23,482 bases of DNA from Paludibacteraceae bacterium (GTDB lineage: Bacteria > Bacteroidota > Bacteroidia > Bacteroidales > Paludibacteraceae). Shown one piece after another: positions 15,775-23,482 of this stretch (positions are counted from its first letter, which is position 1; every line of letters begins with the position of its first letter). The notes under the pieces were generated by a model. The model ran no database searches. It saw only the letters and a program-made list of their open reading frames with translations, and was not told the origin of the DNA. A program made the translations under genes and the position numbers. The stretch covers positions 1 through 23,482 of the forward strand of contig JAKSKW010000023.1 in assembly GCA_024401495.1 (NCBI GenBank), in the 5' to 3' direction.

Positions 15775-16230
15775 CTAATCTGAGAACAAATATCGTTCAT
15801 CATATTGAATGCCATACGATTGAAGATATTTCAAATATTCCTCATTAAAAGATTGAGCCTTGTGATGATGTTGTTGACTCTCTATATATTTAATTGTTCT
15901 ATCAACAACCGACTGACTTACAGAAAAAGCCCCATAACCACCTTGCCATGCAAAATTTGAATAACACAAATCAATTGTTTTTATCCAACGACTACTATTA
16001 CTTTTTACTTTCTCAACAACTTTAGGAATTGATACATCTTTGGATAATAAAAATAGGATATAGATATGATTTCCAATACCACCTACACGTATCACACTAC
16101 ATTCTGTCTCGTTAATCATCTTTCCTATATAGGAAAATACATTCTCCAAATCATTGTCTCTAATCTCCGGACTTGTAGTTTTAATGTGGAAAATCAAATG
16201 AATGTAAATTTTACATAACGATTGTGCCAT
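15775..16230 (-). CDS. REP-associated tyrosine transposase (Y1/HUH family), possibly inactive
   Basis: A 151-residue protein of the IS200/REP Y1 transposase family. It has the family features IYIHLIFHIKT at the start, the HUH region IGNHIYILF (55-57 being His-Ile-Tyr), FAWQGGYGAFSVSQS (93-107), the catalytic-type tyrosine in IKYIESQQ (Tyr115) with Gln119, and the C-terminal YGIQYDERYLFSD. These enzymes cut single-stranded DNA next to hairpins. The second His of the HUH motif is Tyr here (codon TAT instead of CAT/CAC), a one-base change that should weaken metal binding. The gene lies inside REP-type repeats, between the giant adhesin and PorP genes and in their direction. Confidence 0.87.
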   Translation of the reverse strand: MAQSLCKIYIHLIFHIKTTSPEIRDNDLENVFSYIGKMINETECSVIRVGGIGNHIYILFLLSKDVSIPKVVEKVKSNSSRWIKTIDLCYSNFAWQGGYGAFSVSQSVVDRTIKYIESQQHHHKAQSFNEEYLKYLQSYGIQYDERYLFSD

Positions 16231-16244
16231 TTTTATATGATTTT

Positions 16245-16332
16245 GGGCTTTCAGCCCGTTATTAATAATAATTATTTACCCCAGGGTGTCGCTTCGCTTG
16301 CCCTGGGCTATGAGATAATGCACTTTCAGTGC
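16245..16332. repeat. Right REP cluster of the RAYT unit
   Basis: Mirror image of the left cluster: GGGCT-TTC-AGCCC (16245-16257), CCCAGGG (16280-16286) with CCCTGGG (16301-16307), and GCACT-TTC-AGTGC (16320-16332). The last hairpin ends 9 nt below the stop of the giant adhesin gene and may help terminate or protect its mRNA. Confidence 0.88.
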
Positions 16333-16341
16333 AAGGCATCC

Positions 16342-19300
16342 TCACCCCGCTACCGTCACATATCCATAATGTTTTTGTCCAATTTTATCCGTCACAATAT
16401 AATAATATGTGTCGGGAGTGATTTTACCATTAGGGAGTACACCATTCCAACCATCATTTCCCTGGTAGAGCATGATACCATGTCTATCTTTGATCTCCAC
16501 ATGATAGCCCTTCATAAAATGATCGTTGATCATGTCTCCGTTTGGAGTAAACGTATTAGGAATTTCAAATTCTGTCTCGACGGTTGCATGCAGACGCAAT
16601 TTGCATCCGTCTTTGGTTTCAACTACTGCGATTGCTGAAAATACCATGGCCTCATCTGCATTGAATGTATGCGTAAATGATTGTTGCGACGACGTTTCTC
16701 CATCACTTGTCATCCAGATGTAGGTGCATTCACTCAAGTCGTCATCACTTCCCAATGCCAAACTGACATCCGAATCCCCACGTCTGATTTTGGCAGGTGT
16801 GGCTGAAACTATGACATTCGGCACTGGCAATTCCTCAATAGTAAAATCAATTCGTTTCTGACAACCGTAACCATCCTTGCCTATTACATATCCGTTGCCT
16901 GGCTCTGAAAATGTGCATTCATCTCCGTGAATTCCATTATCTGGGACAGACGCACGTCCGTGCGTCTCTACTCCACTCCATTCATATACATCTGCACCAC
17001 TGACTCCTATCGTAATGCTCTCTCCTGGACAAATCTTAAAGTTCCCCGTCATCATCATATCCGGAATATCATTGAATATCAGTTGTGTAGACGTTTCTGC
17101 CGTGCAGCCATATTCATTTGTTGCGACGACAGTATATTCTCCACTCTGCATTGCTTTAATCTCACTTCCGGATTCAGCAGTGTTCCATTCGTAGGTGCAT
17201 TTAGAATCGGAGATAGCAGTCAACTTTGCATACTGCATGCCACAAACGGGATTTTCAGCACCTGCAATCTCTACTGTTGGCAAACTTCTCTGATGAATCA
17301 CAAACTGTTTTTGTCCGCCACATCCGTTTTTATTCACCACCGAAACCGAATATTTGCCTCCTTTTGCAAACTCACATTCGGTCAAAGTCGACAATGTATC
17401 TCCACTACTTTCTTCAATCCACACCGATTTAGCGACGTCGGTTTGATGTAAAACTACTCTTGCCACATCATCTGAATTATCACAGATGTCGAAATCTCCG
17501 TCAAGAAATATCTCCTCTGCTCCATACTTGTCAATCGATAATTCCACTCTATTGCTTACACAACCGTTCACATCTTTTGCCACAACCGACAATGTTTCTG
17601 CATCTCTTGTATATACCACAGGTTGCTTCATACCGTTACTCCAATCAAAATCAACAAGTTGAGATCCAGATTTCTGCAACGCCATCAACTCAGCCACTTC
17701 CCCGTCGCATATACGAGTGTTTCCAACCACATCAATCAAAGGTTTTGGCAACACTCTCACATTAAAGAATGTCTTGCTACATGCTCCGTTATTGAAGCAA
17801 ACAGAGACGCTATACATACGGCTCTCCTTAGCATAAATCTGTGGATTTCTTCGTCCGTCGTCCCATATATAATAATCTCCACCCGACGCTATCATAAGCA
17901 CACTATCTCCTTCACATATAGCTATTTCACCTCCCATATCGCCATTGATAAAGGGAACGGGGACATCCATCTCCACCACATCCTTGTACGCCACATTCTT
18001 GCAACCGACACTGTCTGTGCCTGTCACTTTGTAGCGTCCTCCAGCTGTGATCTCAATAGAAGGTACTGTACTTTCTCCCGTTCCCCACCAATAGGTTTTG
18101 CCTCCTGATGCTCTCAAAATTGCCGATTCTCCACGTCGCAACGTATCTGCTCCATCAATAACGATCTTTGGCAAATTGGTTTCTTTAACTATAATTGTAT
18201 CTCTACCTTCGCATCCAAACTCACTTCTTGCCACCACCGAATATTCTCCTCCTGAATAAACTGTGATATTTTCGCCTGATTTTCCATTATTCCATTGTAT
18301 ATAACGGGCAGGTTTGAAACCTGCCCCTACGGACAAGAGGTCATCCATACCATAAACGGCAGTCAATTTAACGGAATCTCCTTCGCACATCTGTGTGTTT
18401 CCGGCAATCATCACACGAGGATTAGAATGCACATTTATCTTAAACCAAACAGTGTCTGAAGCTCCATTAGAAGATGTCGCAACAGCAAAATGCATTCCCG
18501 ATTCCTTATAAATAGAAGTCTTTCCTTCGCTACCATTACTCCATACAATATTATATGACGACGGTGCCAAAAGAGCAATCTCAGTGGAATCACCTTCGCA
18601 AAACTCAAATTTTCCATCAACTGAGATTTCCACCTCCAATTTTGGATCCTCTGGCTCTACTACATCATCTTTGGTCTCCTCATCTTCCTCTGGATCCTCT
18701 GGTTCGGGTTCCTCAGTTACAGGACAACGTACCACCGAATGGTAAGACGTGTCAGATTGGCAACCCATCTCATCATAACCTACTGCCCAAAATTCACCGG
18801 AATCTTTAACCGACAAAGTTTTCCCGACACTACCGTCGCTCCAAACTATTTTTCGACACTCAACTCCATTAGCCACCAATTCAACCTCTCTATTCTCGCA
18901 AACGACAGTATCACCTGAGATAGATAAAAATGGAGACGGAGACGCTTTGGCAAACACCGAGTCAACCGACGTACAGCCTAAAGTGTCCGTCGCCTCCACT
19001 ACATAAAAACCTTCCGCATTAACGTATAATGAATTGTTTAGTCTTTCATTTTTCCAATTAATCATGACATCATCTGCATGATTCACAACAAGTTTCACAG
19101 AGTCTCCCTTGCAGAACGACAACGTTTTCCCACCTTCAAAATCCAACTTCGGCAAAGAGACTCGTCTCACTTCAAATGTGGCAGTATCAGATACGCAACC
19201 ACCATTATATCCCACAACTGTGTATTTTCCAGGACGATAAACCTCAATCTGTTTGGCAATATCACCCGTATTCCAATGCAAACGAGTGCAAAAAGCGACG

Positions 19301-22300
19301 TCGACAGCAAGACTTGCACTATCTTCCATTCCACACAAATGAGACTTTCCATCAATCTTCAATTCTGGCAAAGGAATCATCTCCACATTGACTTTTTTCG
19401 CTTCAGTCGGGCAACCTGCATCATCATAGCCAACAACAATGTGATCGCCTTCAATATCTGTAGAAACTGAATTTTCAGTCAACATAACTCCATCCCATTC
19501 AAAACGTACCGCATCACCAGAGTAGAAATCTACATCCACACTCTCTCGCTCGCAAAAAGAAACAGAGTCTGGAGCAATCAACGTCGGTCTTTTACGCTCA
19601 GTAATCAACATCTCGGCATACGCTTTGCAACCGAAACTATCAATTCCGACAACCTTCGCCAAACCAGCCGGAGCGTAAAAGAATGGTGTGTCAACAGCAT
19701 TATTATCCCAATAAAACTGTTGACAATCCCCATTCACTGATAAATAGGATAAAGAGTCAACACAAACTTCGGGGTTTCCCGAAATTTGAATTTTAGGACT
19801 ATTCAGTACAATATGTTTCGATTTCGACGCTACACAGCCATGATCATCCGTAACTGTGCATGTATATTCTCCCTCCATGTCGACGACGATGGATTTTCCA
19901 ACGTTACCATTATTCCATTCATACGACAATGCTATTTCCGACTGAGCAGTAAGCGTAGCAGTGCTATCCTTGCAAACCACATCAGCGGATTGGATTTCAA
20001 AATGTGGCAGTTCGAGAAACTTCACCTCAGCCGACGCATAGCCGACGCAGCCAAAGGAATCGGTAGCAGTCACCTGGATGATTTCTGTTGGATGCGATAC
20101 ATCGTGTCCAACAGAAATCATAGACAGCGTATCATCTGAACAATTCCAAGAATATATAACATTACCATCTTGAGCAGAGAAAGATGCCTCAAGCGTCAAG
20201 CTATCACCAACACATGCCTCAAACTTATCCGCATTAATCGTTCCGACGGGAATCTCACGCACCACCGACTCAACCTTATGGTTAGCGCGGCAACCAGAGA
20301 CACTATCCGTCACGACAACGGTAAATGCCTCAGCAGTAGAGAAAGAGAAAGTGGAATCGGCAGAACCGTCGGGCCATTTGAAAAAGCATTTTTTATCAGT
20401 CAACAGTGAAATCATACCTTCTGTCTCCGAACCACATGCGGGTTTGATCACATCAGTAATCACCGGTTTGACTGCCAATTCAACCTTCACTCTCGCGGTG
20501 TCGCTGCAACCGTTGGAATTAGTGCCAATGACAACAAACGTTCCTGAACTTGAAGCCTTATACTTATTACTATCCGATCCCAGCTTCTTGCCCTGCTTAC
20601 TCCACTGATAATGGTCAGCACCTTCCATAGTAAGCGTCACCAACGAATTTTCACAAAGATGTTTCAACGTATCTCCTTTAAGTTTTGGAGCCGGATTCAC
20701 TTGCACAGAAAAATCCTTACGAGTCTCACAATTATGAGAGTTTGACACAACAACCTGATAATCACCACTCTTTTTCAAAACAACTAAAGAATCCGAGTCA
20801 AGGACATTGCCATTAGCGTCTATCCAAGAATAGTTGTATTTAGTATTTGAGCGATTATCCACGTCGACCTGGATAACACCACCATCATTCTTACAAAATG
20901 CGAGATCCCCACTCAACGAAATCTCCGGATAAGGCAAAAACTCAACATCTGTGTAAGCCTCACTGATGCAGCCCGTCACAGGATCTTTCACCTGTGCACG
21001 GTACTGACCAGAATGGGAAATACTTATTGATTTAGACGTGATTCCATTGATAGAATCCGGGGAGATCCAAAAAAATTCAGAGCCCGAAGTAACAGTACAA
21101 CTAATGGTCTCGACACTCCCTTCACAGGGAACAACCGATTCAAGAAAGATAGACGGGCTCTGAATTTCATCTATGTGGAATTTCAATTCCTTACTTTTAC
21201 AACCGTTTGTGGTATAACCCACAACACTATAATTACCAGCCTTAGCCAAAGAATATTGACTGTCGCCTGAACCGAAACTTAATCCCGATCCAAACCATTC
21301 AAAACGAGTCAGATCCTGACCCTCAGCAGAAAAAGCAGTTTGGTGTCCACTACAAATCTCATTAACAAGGTTTGGAATCACCACGTCAGCCACAGTATCA
21401 ACAGTTGTGATGACAACCTCACTGAACGACTTACATCCATCAATCGTCTTAACGAGAGCACGATATCGCCCCTCCTCCGTAACAGTAAGTCTTTTTTCTT
21501 TAGAAAGTGTCACACCTCCGCGGCTCCACTCGTATGACTCAATCTGCGACTCAGTCAAATAGTGGTCAGCGGAAATCTCCGTCTCCGTTGCACCCGGACA
21601 AAACGCAGTGACTCCACCAAACTTTATATTAGCACTCATTTTAGGGTGGATGGTAAAATGCAAAGTGTCTCGGCAAACAGTTTTGCCAATCATCTTCGTA
21701 CCCACCACATAATAATTACCACTTGCGATAAACGTTGCCGAATTGGAAGTCTCGCCACCCTGCCACTCGTAAGAATCCATATCAGAAGCGATTAGAGTAA
21801 GCGACTCGCCAAGACAAAGGCCATCGTTGCCGGAAATAGAAGGTGTAGGCGACGGAATTACAGACGCATTCACTGATTTTGTGCAGCCGAAAGCAGTAGC
21901 ATTCAACGTGTAAAGGCCAGAGACCTGAGTTGAGAAATTCTCATCCGTTGAGACCACCTCACCATCTTTCACCCATGAAAAATCAGCAGGAATCTTACGT
22001 GTGCCCTGTCGCACCACAGCCTTCAAAGTGGCATCGTTGCCATTACAAAGTTGAGATTTACCCTCGTCGACACGGAGAGTCCATTTCGGTTCATCCTTGA
22101 TCTGAATAGATTCAGTCACGACGGATCCATCTTTAAGTGTGATAATAGCATCGATCGTCATGCCAGCGTAGATAGCCGAAATTGAATACGAGGAAGACGG
22201 GAGTTTATTCCCATTTTGTTGAAACTCAACACTCTTAACATCAGAATGATCTTCCATCTGAAGTTTAGACATCGCATCGTCACAGATATAAAAAATACCC

Positions 22301-22404
22301 TCGTCGACATTTTGCCATGTATAAGCAAATGTAGACTGCGAAATAATCAATAGAAAAAATACTATGAACCTAATCACCATTTTCCTGACTAAATTTACAT
22401 TCAA
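16342..22404 (-). CDS. Giant SprB-like surface adhesin with type-B T9SS sorting domain
   Basis: A 2020-residue secreted protein. It has a signal peptide (hydrophobic FIVFFLLIISQSTFA, cut near residue 28), about two dozen Ig-like repeats of roughly 75-90 residues, and a C-terminal gliding-motility-type (type B) sorting domain: IPNTFTPNGDMINDHF ... YYYIVTDKIGQ. Each repeat tends to have CEGDSVKL-like and GxYSVV..D..GC motifs, giving one likely disulfide per repeat. An acidic linker (PEPEDPEEDEE, about 1225-1256) separates two repeat groups. Cargo of this class is exported by T9SS and fixed to the cell surface with the help of PorP/SprF proteins; such a gene follows. M9 (22380) is an alternative start, preceded by AGGAA. 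In-frame palindrome inserts lie at 18306-18326 and 16948-16967. Confidence 0.93.
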   Translation of the reverse strand: MNVNLVRKMVIRFIVFFLLIISQSTFAYTWQNVDEGIFYICDDAMSKLQMEDHSDVKSVEFQQNGNKLPSSSYSISAIYAGMTIDAIITLKDGSVVTESIQIKDEPKWTLRVDEGKSQLCNGNDATLKAVVRQGTRKIPADFSWVKDGEVVSTDENFSTQVSGLYTLNATAFGCTKSVNASVIPSPTPSISGNDGLCLGESLTLIASDMDSYEWQGGETSNSATFIASGNYYVVGTKMIGKTVCRDTLHFTIHPKMSANIKFGGVTAFCPGATETEISADHYLTESQIESYEWSRGGVTLSKEKRLTVTEEGRYRALVKTIDGCKSFSEVVITTVDTVADVVIPNLVNEICSGHQTAFSAEGQDLTRFEWFGSGLSFGSGDSQYSLAKAGNYSVVGYTTNGCKSKELKFHIDEIQSPSIFLESVVPCEGSVETISCTVTSGSEFFWISPDSINGITSKSISISHSGQYRAQVKDPVTGCISEAYTDVEFLPYPEISLSGDLAFCKNDGGVIQVDVDNRSNTKYNYSWIDANGNVLDSDSLVVLKKSGDYQVVVSNSHNCETRKDFSVQVNPAPKLKGDTLKHLCENSLVTLTMEGADHYQWSKQGKKLGSDSNKYKASSSGTFVVIGTNSNGCSDTARVKVELAVKPVITDVIKPACGSETEGMISLLTDKKCFFKWPDGSADSTFSFSTAEAFTVVVTDSVSGCRANHKVESVVREIPVGTINADKFEACVGDSLTLEASFSAQDGNVIYSWNCSDDTLSMISVGHDVSHPTEIIQVTATDSFGCVGYASAEVKFLELPHFEIQSADVVCKDSTATLTAQSEIALSYEWNNGNVGKSIVVDMEGEYTCTVTDDHGCVASKSKHIVLNSPKIQISGNPEVCVDSLSYLSVNGDCQQFYWDNNAVDTPFFYAPAGLAKVVGIDSFGCKAYAEMLITERKRPTLIAPDSVSFCERESVDVDFYSGDAVRFEWDGVMLTENSVSTDIEGDHIVVGYDDAGCPTEAKKVNVEMIPLPELKIDGKSHLCGMEDSASLAVDVAFCTRLHWNTGDIAKQIEVYRPGKYTVVGYNGGCVSDTATFEVRRVSLPKLDFEGGKTLSFCKGDSVKLVVNHADDVMINWKNERLNNSLYVNAEGFYVVEATDTLGCTSVDSVFAKASPSPFLSISGDTVVCENREVELVANGVECRKIVWSDGSVGKTLSVKDSGEFWAVGYDEMGCQSDTSYHSVVRCPVTEEPEPEDPEEDEETKDDVVEPEDPKLEVEISVDGKFEFCEGDSTEIALLAPSSYNIVWSNGSEGKTSIYKESGMHFAVATSSNGASDTVWFKINVHSNPRVMIAGNTQMCEGDSVKLTAVYGMDDLLSVGAGFKPARYIQWNNGKSGENITVYSGGEYSVVARSEFGCEGRDTIIVKETNLPKIVIDGADTLRRGESAILRASGGKTYWWGTGESTVPSIEITAGGRYKVTGTDSVGCKNVAYKDVVEMDVPVPFINGDMGGEIAICEGDSVLMIASGGDYYIWDDGRRNPQIYAKESRMYSVSVCFNNGACSKTFFNVRVLPKPLIDVVGNTRICDGEVAELMALQKSGSQLVDFDWSNGMKQPVVYTRDAETLSVVAKDVNGCVSNRVELSIDKYGAEEIFLDGDFDICDNSDDVARVVLHQTDVAKSVWIEESSGDTLSTLTECEFAKGGKYSVSVVNKNGCGGQKQFVIHQRSLPTVEIAGAENPVCGMQYAKLTAISDSKCTYEWNTAESGSEIKAMQSGEYTVVATNEYGCTAETSTQLIFNDIPDMMMTGNFKICPGESITIGVSGADVYEWSGVETHGRASVPDNGIHGDECTFSEPGNGYVIGKDGYGCQKRIDFTIEELPVPNVIVSATPAKIRRGDSDVSLALGSDDDLSECTYIWMTSDGETSSQQSFTHTFNADEAMVFSAIAVVETKDGCKLRLHATVETEFEIPNTFTPNGDMINDHFMKGYHVEIKDRHGIMLYQGNDGWNGVLPNGKITPDTYYYIVTDKIGQKHYGYVTVAG
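16948..16967. repeat. In-frame REP-type palindrome inside the adhesin gene (first)
   Basis: AGACGCACG (16948-16956) and CGTGCGTCT (16959-16967) form a perfect 9-bp stem with a 2-nt centre. It is read in frame as ETHGRASV in the adhesin. The surrounding repeat is about 15 residues longer than its neighbours here, so a short palindromic element probably inserted without breaking the frame. Confidence 0.8.
18306..18326. repeat. In-frame REP-type palindrome inside the adhesin gene (second)
   Basis: GGGCAGGTT (18306-18314) and AACCTGCCC (18318-18326) form a 9-bp stem around TGA. It is read as VGAGFKPAR (about residues 1358-1366). The peptide GAGFKPA is one that I know as the translation of a common bacterial intergenic palindrome; here it adds about 14 residues to one Ig-like repeat. 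Confidence 0.85.
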
Positions 22405-22476
22405 AAAAATAATTAATACTGTTTGTAATCCGCTCCGAAACTTGCACTGTCATGTAATCCGGAACAAAAACGGTCG

Positions 22477-22507
22477 CAAAAGTAAACACTAAATTTGAAA
22501 ATGCAAG
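22477..22507 (-). promoter_or_regulatory. Promoter of the giant adhesin gene
   Basis: On the minus strand, CTTG (22507-22504), 19 nt and TACTTTTG (22484-22477). The -7 element is a perfect TAnnTTTG and the -33 differs in one base. Transcription would begin about 65 nt before the ATG. The interval 22405-22924 otherwise holds only the REP-like cluster and the tRNA promoter. Confidence 0.62.
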
Positions 22508-22626
22508 AGGATTTTGAAAAAAAATTATTTTTTCATGGAATTATCCCATATCCCAATGCGAATAAGCAAGACGTACAATTACGAATTAGGAAGGAGATTA
22601 TATAGCAGTTGTTCAAAATGAGGATT

Positions 22627-22673
22627 GCAAAGGGCGGAACGCCCTTGCCCCCTCCAACGCGAGCCCGCAGGGC
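22627..22673. repeat. GC-rich REP-like hairpin pair in an AT-rich intergenic region
   Basis: AAGGGC (22630-22635) pairs with GCCCTT (22641-22646), and GCCC (22663-22666) pairs with GGGC (22670-22673). The segment stands out in an A+T-rich region and is unrelated to the hairpins around the RAYT gene. It resembles an intergenic REP/BIME-type element, but only one copy is seen here. Confidence 0.6.
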
Positions 22674-22856
22674 GAGCGTATAAAGAAAAAGCGTGTGTTT
22701 GACAACTCGTATATAATCACCAAAATCTAAGTAAAACGGGAGGATGAAAAATCTTCTCGTTTTCTTATTTTGGAGATGATTTTGATAGTCTAAAAGCATA
22801 AAATCAAATAATCGACAAAAAAAAACACAACTTTCTTCAAAAAAATCTCAAAAAGA

Positions 22857-22887
22857 TTTGCAGATACAAAAATAAGCACTACCTTTG
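22857..22887 (+). promoter_or_regulatory. Promoter of tRNA-Pro
   Basis: TTTG (22857-22860), exactly 19 nt, and TACCTTTG (22880-22887): a perfect Bacteroidetes promoter about 35-40 nt upstream of the tRNA. Confidence 0.85.
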
Positions 22888-22924
22888 CATCGCAATTGAG
22901 AAACAAAGACACTCATAAAGCAAT

Positions 22925-22999
22925 CGAGATGTAGCGCAGTCCGGTTAGCGCATCTGGTTTGGGACCAGAGGGTCGGGGGTTCGAATCCCTTCATCTCGA
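22925..22999 (+). tRNA. tRNA-Pro (anticodon UGG)
   Basis: A 75-nt cloverleaf. The acceptor stem is CGAGATG (22925-22931) with CATCTCG (22992-22998), and the discriminator base is A. The D arm is GCGC...GCGC, the anticodon stem TCTGG/CCAGA encloses the loop TTTGGGA with anticodon TGG at 22960-22962, and the T loop is TTCGAAT. The T stem has two G-U pairs. CCA is not encoded and must be added after transcription. It decodes CCN proline codons, mainly CCA and CCG. Confidence 0.97.
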
Positions 23000-23002
23000 C
23001 TC

Positions 23003-23033
23003 AAGGAGAACAGAAATGTTCTCCTTTTTTTTT
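23003..23033 (+). terminator. Intrinsic terminator of tRNA-Pro
   Basis: AAGGAGAACA (23003-23012) and TGTTCTCCTT (23017-23026) make a 10-bp stem with a GAAA tetraloop, followed by a T-run to 23033. It starts 4 nt after the tRNA. Confidence 0.95.
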
Positions 23034-23482
23034 AGCCATATCACAAAGATCATAAGATGACTGACCCCATTATTATGTACAAATAACAAAGAAATCTATT
23101 TATCCATCACATAAAATCCAAGAGATTTAGCAAACCCAAACGTTTAACGCCCAACACTTATAAAGAGAATCACTTTTCAATTCAACAATGTTGTAAAACA
23201 TTAATATCATCAAAAAGAATTAAAATTGTCATTAAACTGAAAAAAAAGTGAAAAAATGTATCAAGGGGAAAATAAAATTGTATTATTGCAAGGTCTAACA
23301 AAACAAACAATGTCAATACACACTTCCAAAAGAAGAGAAACAATGACATTTGGGAGAAAAGAATTAGACCTGCGAAAAGACAAAACGACATTTTGTAAAT
23401 ACCCGCGTTTCCTTTTTGTAGTTTATTTATAATACTCCCCAAAATTTAGACAACAACAAAGGTGCAATAAAAAGTGTATCTT
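23034..23482. other. A-rich stretch without a supported gene
   Basis: No credible coding region, RNA gene or repeat was found. The only long frame (23182-23442, minus) encodes a Phe/Leu/Ile-rich peptide as expected from A-rich plus-strand DNA. Confidence 0.6.

Larger units (their letters stand above)
15680..16332. mobile_element. RAYT unit (Y1 transposase gene framed by REP-type inverted repeats)
   Basis: A 653-bp unit with 53-bp inverted ends, 15680-15732 and 16280-16332, which match at 50 of 53 positions. Each end holds a small GCACT-GAA-AGTGC hairpin and a larger one with CCCAGGG/CCCTGGG arms. Inside are hairpins at 15756-15768 and 16245-16257, and a Y1 transposase gene between them. This is the layout of REP-associated tyrosine transposase loci rather than a normal IS200 element, although I cannot see a target duplication and do not know if it still moves. 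Confidence 0.85.

Noticed and set aside
22533..22799. An 88-residue minus-strand frame across the GC-rich hairpins
   Set aside because: The middle (ARVGGGKGVPPFA) is simply translated palindromic DNA; the rest is AT-rich filler without a domain.
23182..23442. An 86-residue hydrophobic minus-strand frame that could be read as a membrane protein
   Set aside because: Poly-A-rich DNA gives Phe, Leu and Ile on the other strand; there is no promoter, ribosome site or motif.
1..23482. CRISPR array, rRNA genes, integrase or phage genes
   Set aside because: No regularly spaced repeats, no rRNA-like sequence and no integrase, capsid or portal motifs were seen in any frame.

Overview
The window looks like a chromosomal segment of a Bacteroidota bacterium, most likely of the order Bacteroidales. 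Four things point there: a type IX secretion (T9SS) C-terminal sorting domain on a giant surface protein, a PorP/SprF-family protein beside it, a WG-repeat lipoprotein, and promoters of the Bacteroidetes type (TTTG, about 19 nt, TAnnTTTG). Most genes lie on the minus strand, so the text below follows transcription from right to left within each block.

Left part (203-7292, minus): a compact five-gene operon encoding a Ser/Thr-kinase-like protein with a C-terminal zinc ribbon, a TerY-like VWA protein, a PP2C-type phosphatase, a 1198-residue Strawberry-notch-type superfamily II helicase and a small DA1-like zinc metallopeptidase. The first three form the 'TerY-P' phosphorylation triad known from comparative genomics of tellurite-resistance (Ter) systems. 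Adding the helicase and the peptidase makes a plausible stress-response or defence system with kinase, phosphatase and sensor controlling a nucleic-acid motor and a protease. This is the best candidate for an undescribed system. A terminator followed directly by a well-matched promoter (7499-7557) insulates it from the upstream genes.

Middle (7809-12669, minus): an AT-rich WG-repeat lipoprotein gene, then a housekeeping operon in the order thioredoxin, rmlA, rmlC, rmlD, ppnP, which makes dTDP-L-rhamnose (rmlB is not in the window) and ends in a strong intrinsic terminator. Divergent from it is a plus-strand DjlA-like gene (membrane anchor, TerB-like domain, J domain).

Right part (13877-22404, minus): a T9SS surface-adhesin locus. 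A 2020-residue protein with about two dozen Ig-like repeats and a type-B sorting domain is followed downstream by a PorP/SprF-like gene, much like sprB-sprF. Between the two sits a REP-associated Y1 transposase gene (RAYT) framed by 53-bp inverted, hairpin-rich ends. Two other palindromic repeats are inserted in frame inside the adhesin gene. A 67-bp copy of the porP 3' end lies 745 bp away, on the other side of a small unknown gene, and differs from the original only at synonymous positions. The window ends with a tRNA-Pro(UGG) that has a clear promoter and terminator, then about 450 bp of A-rich DNA with no credible gene.
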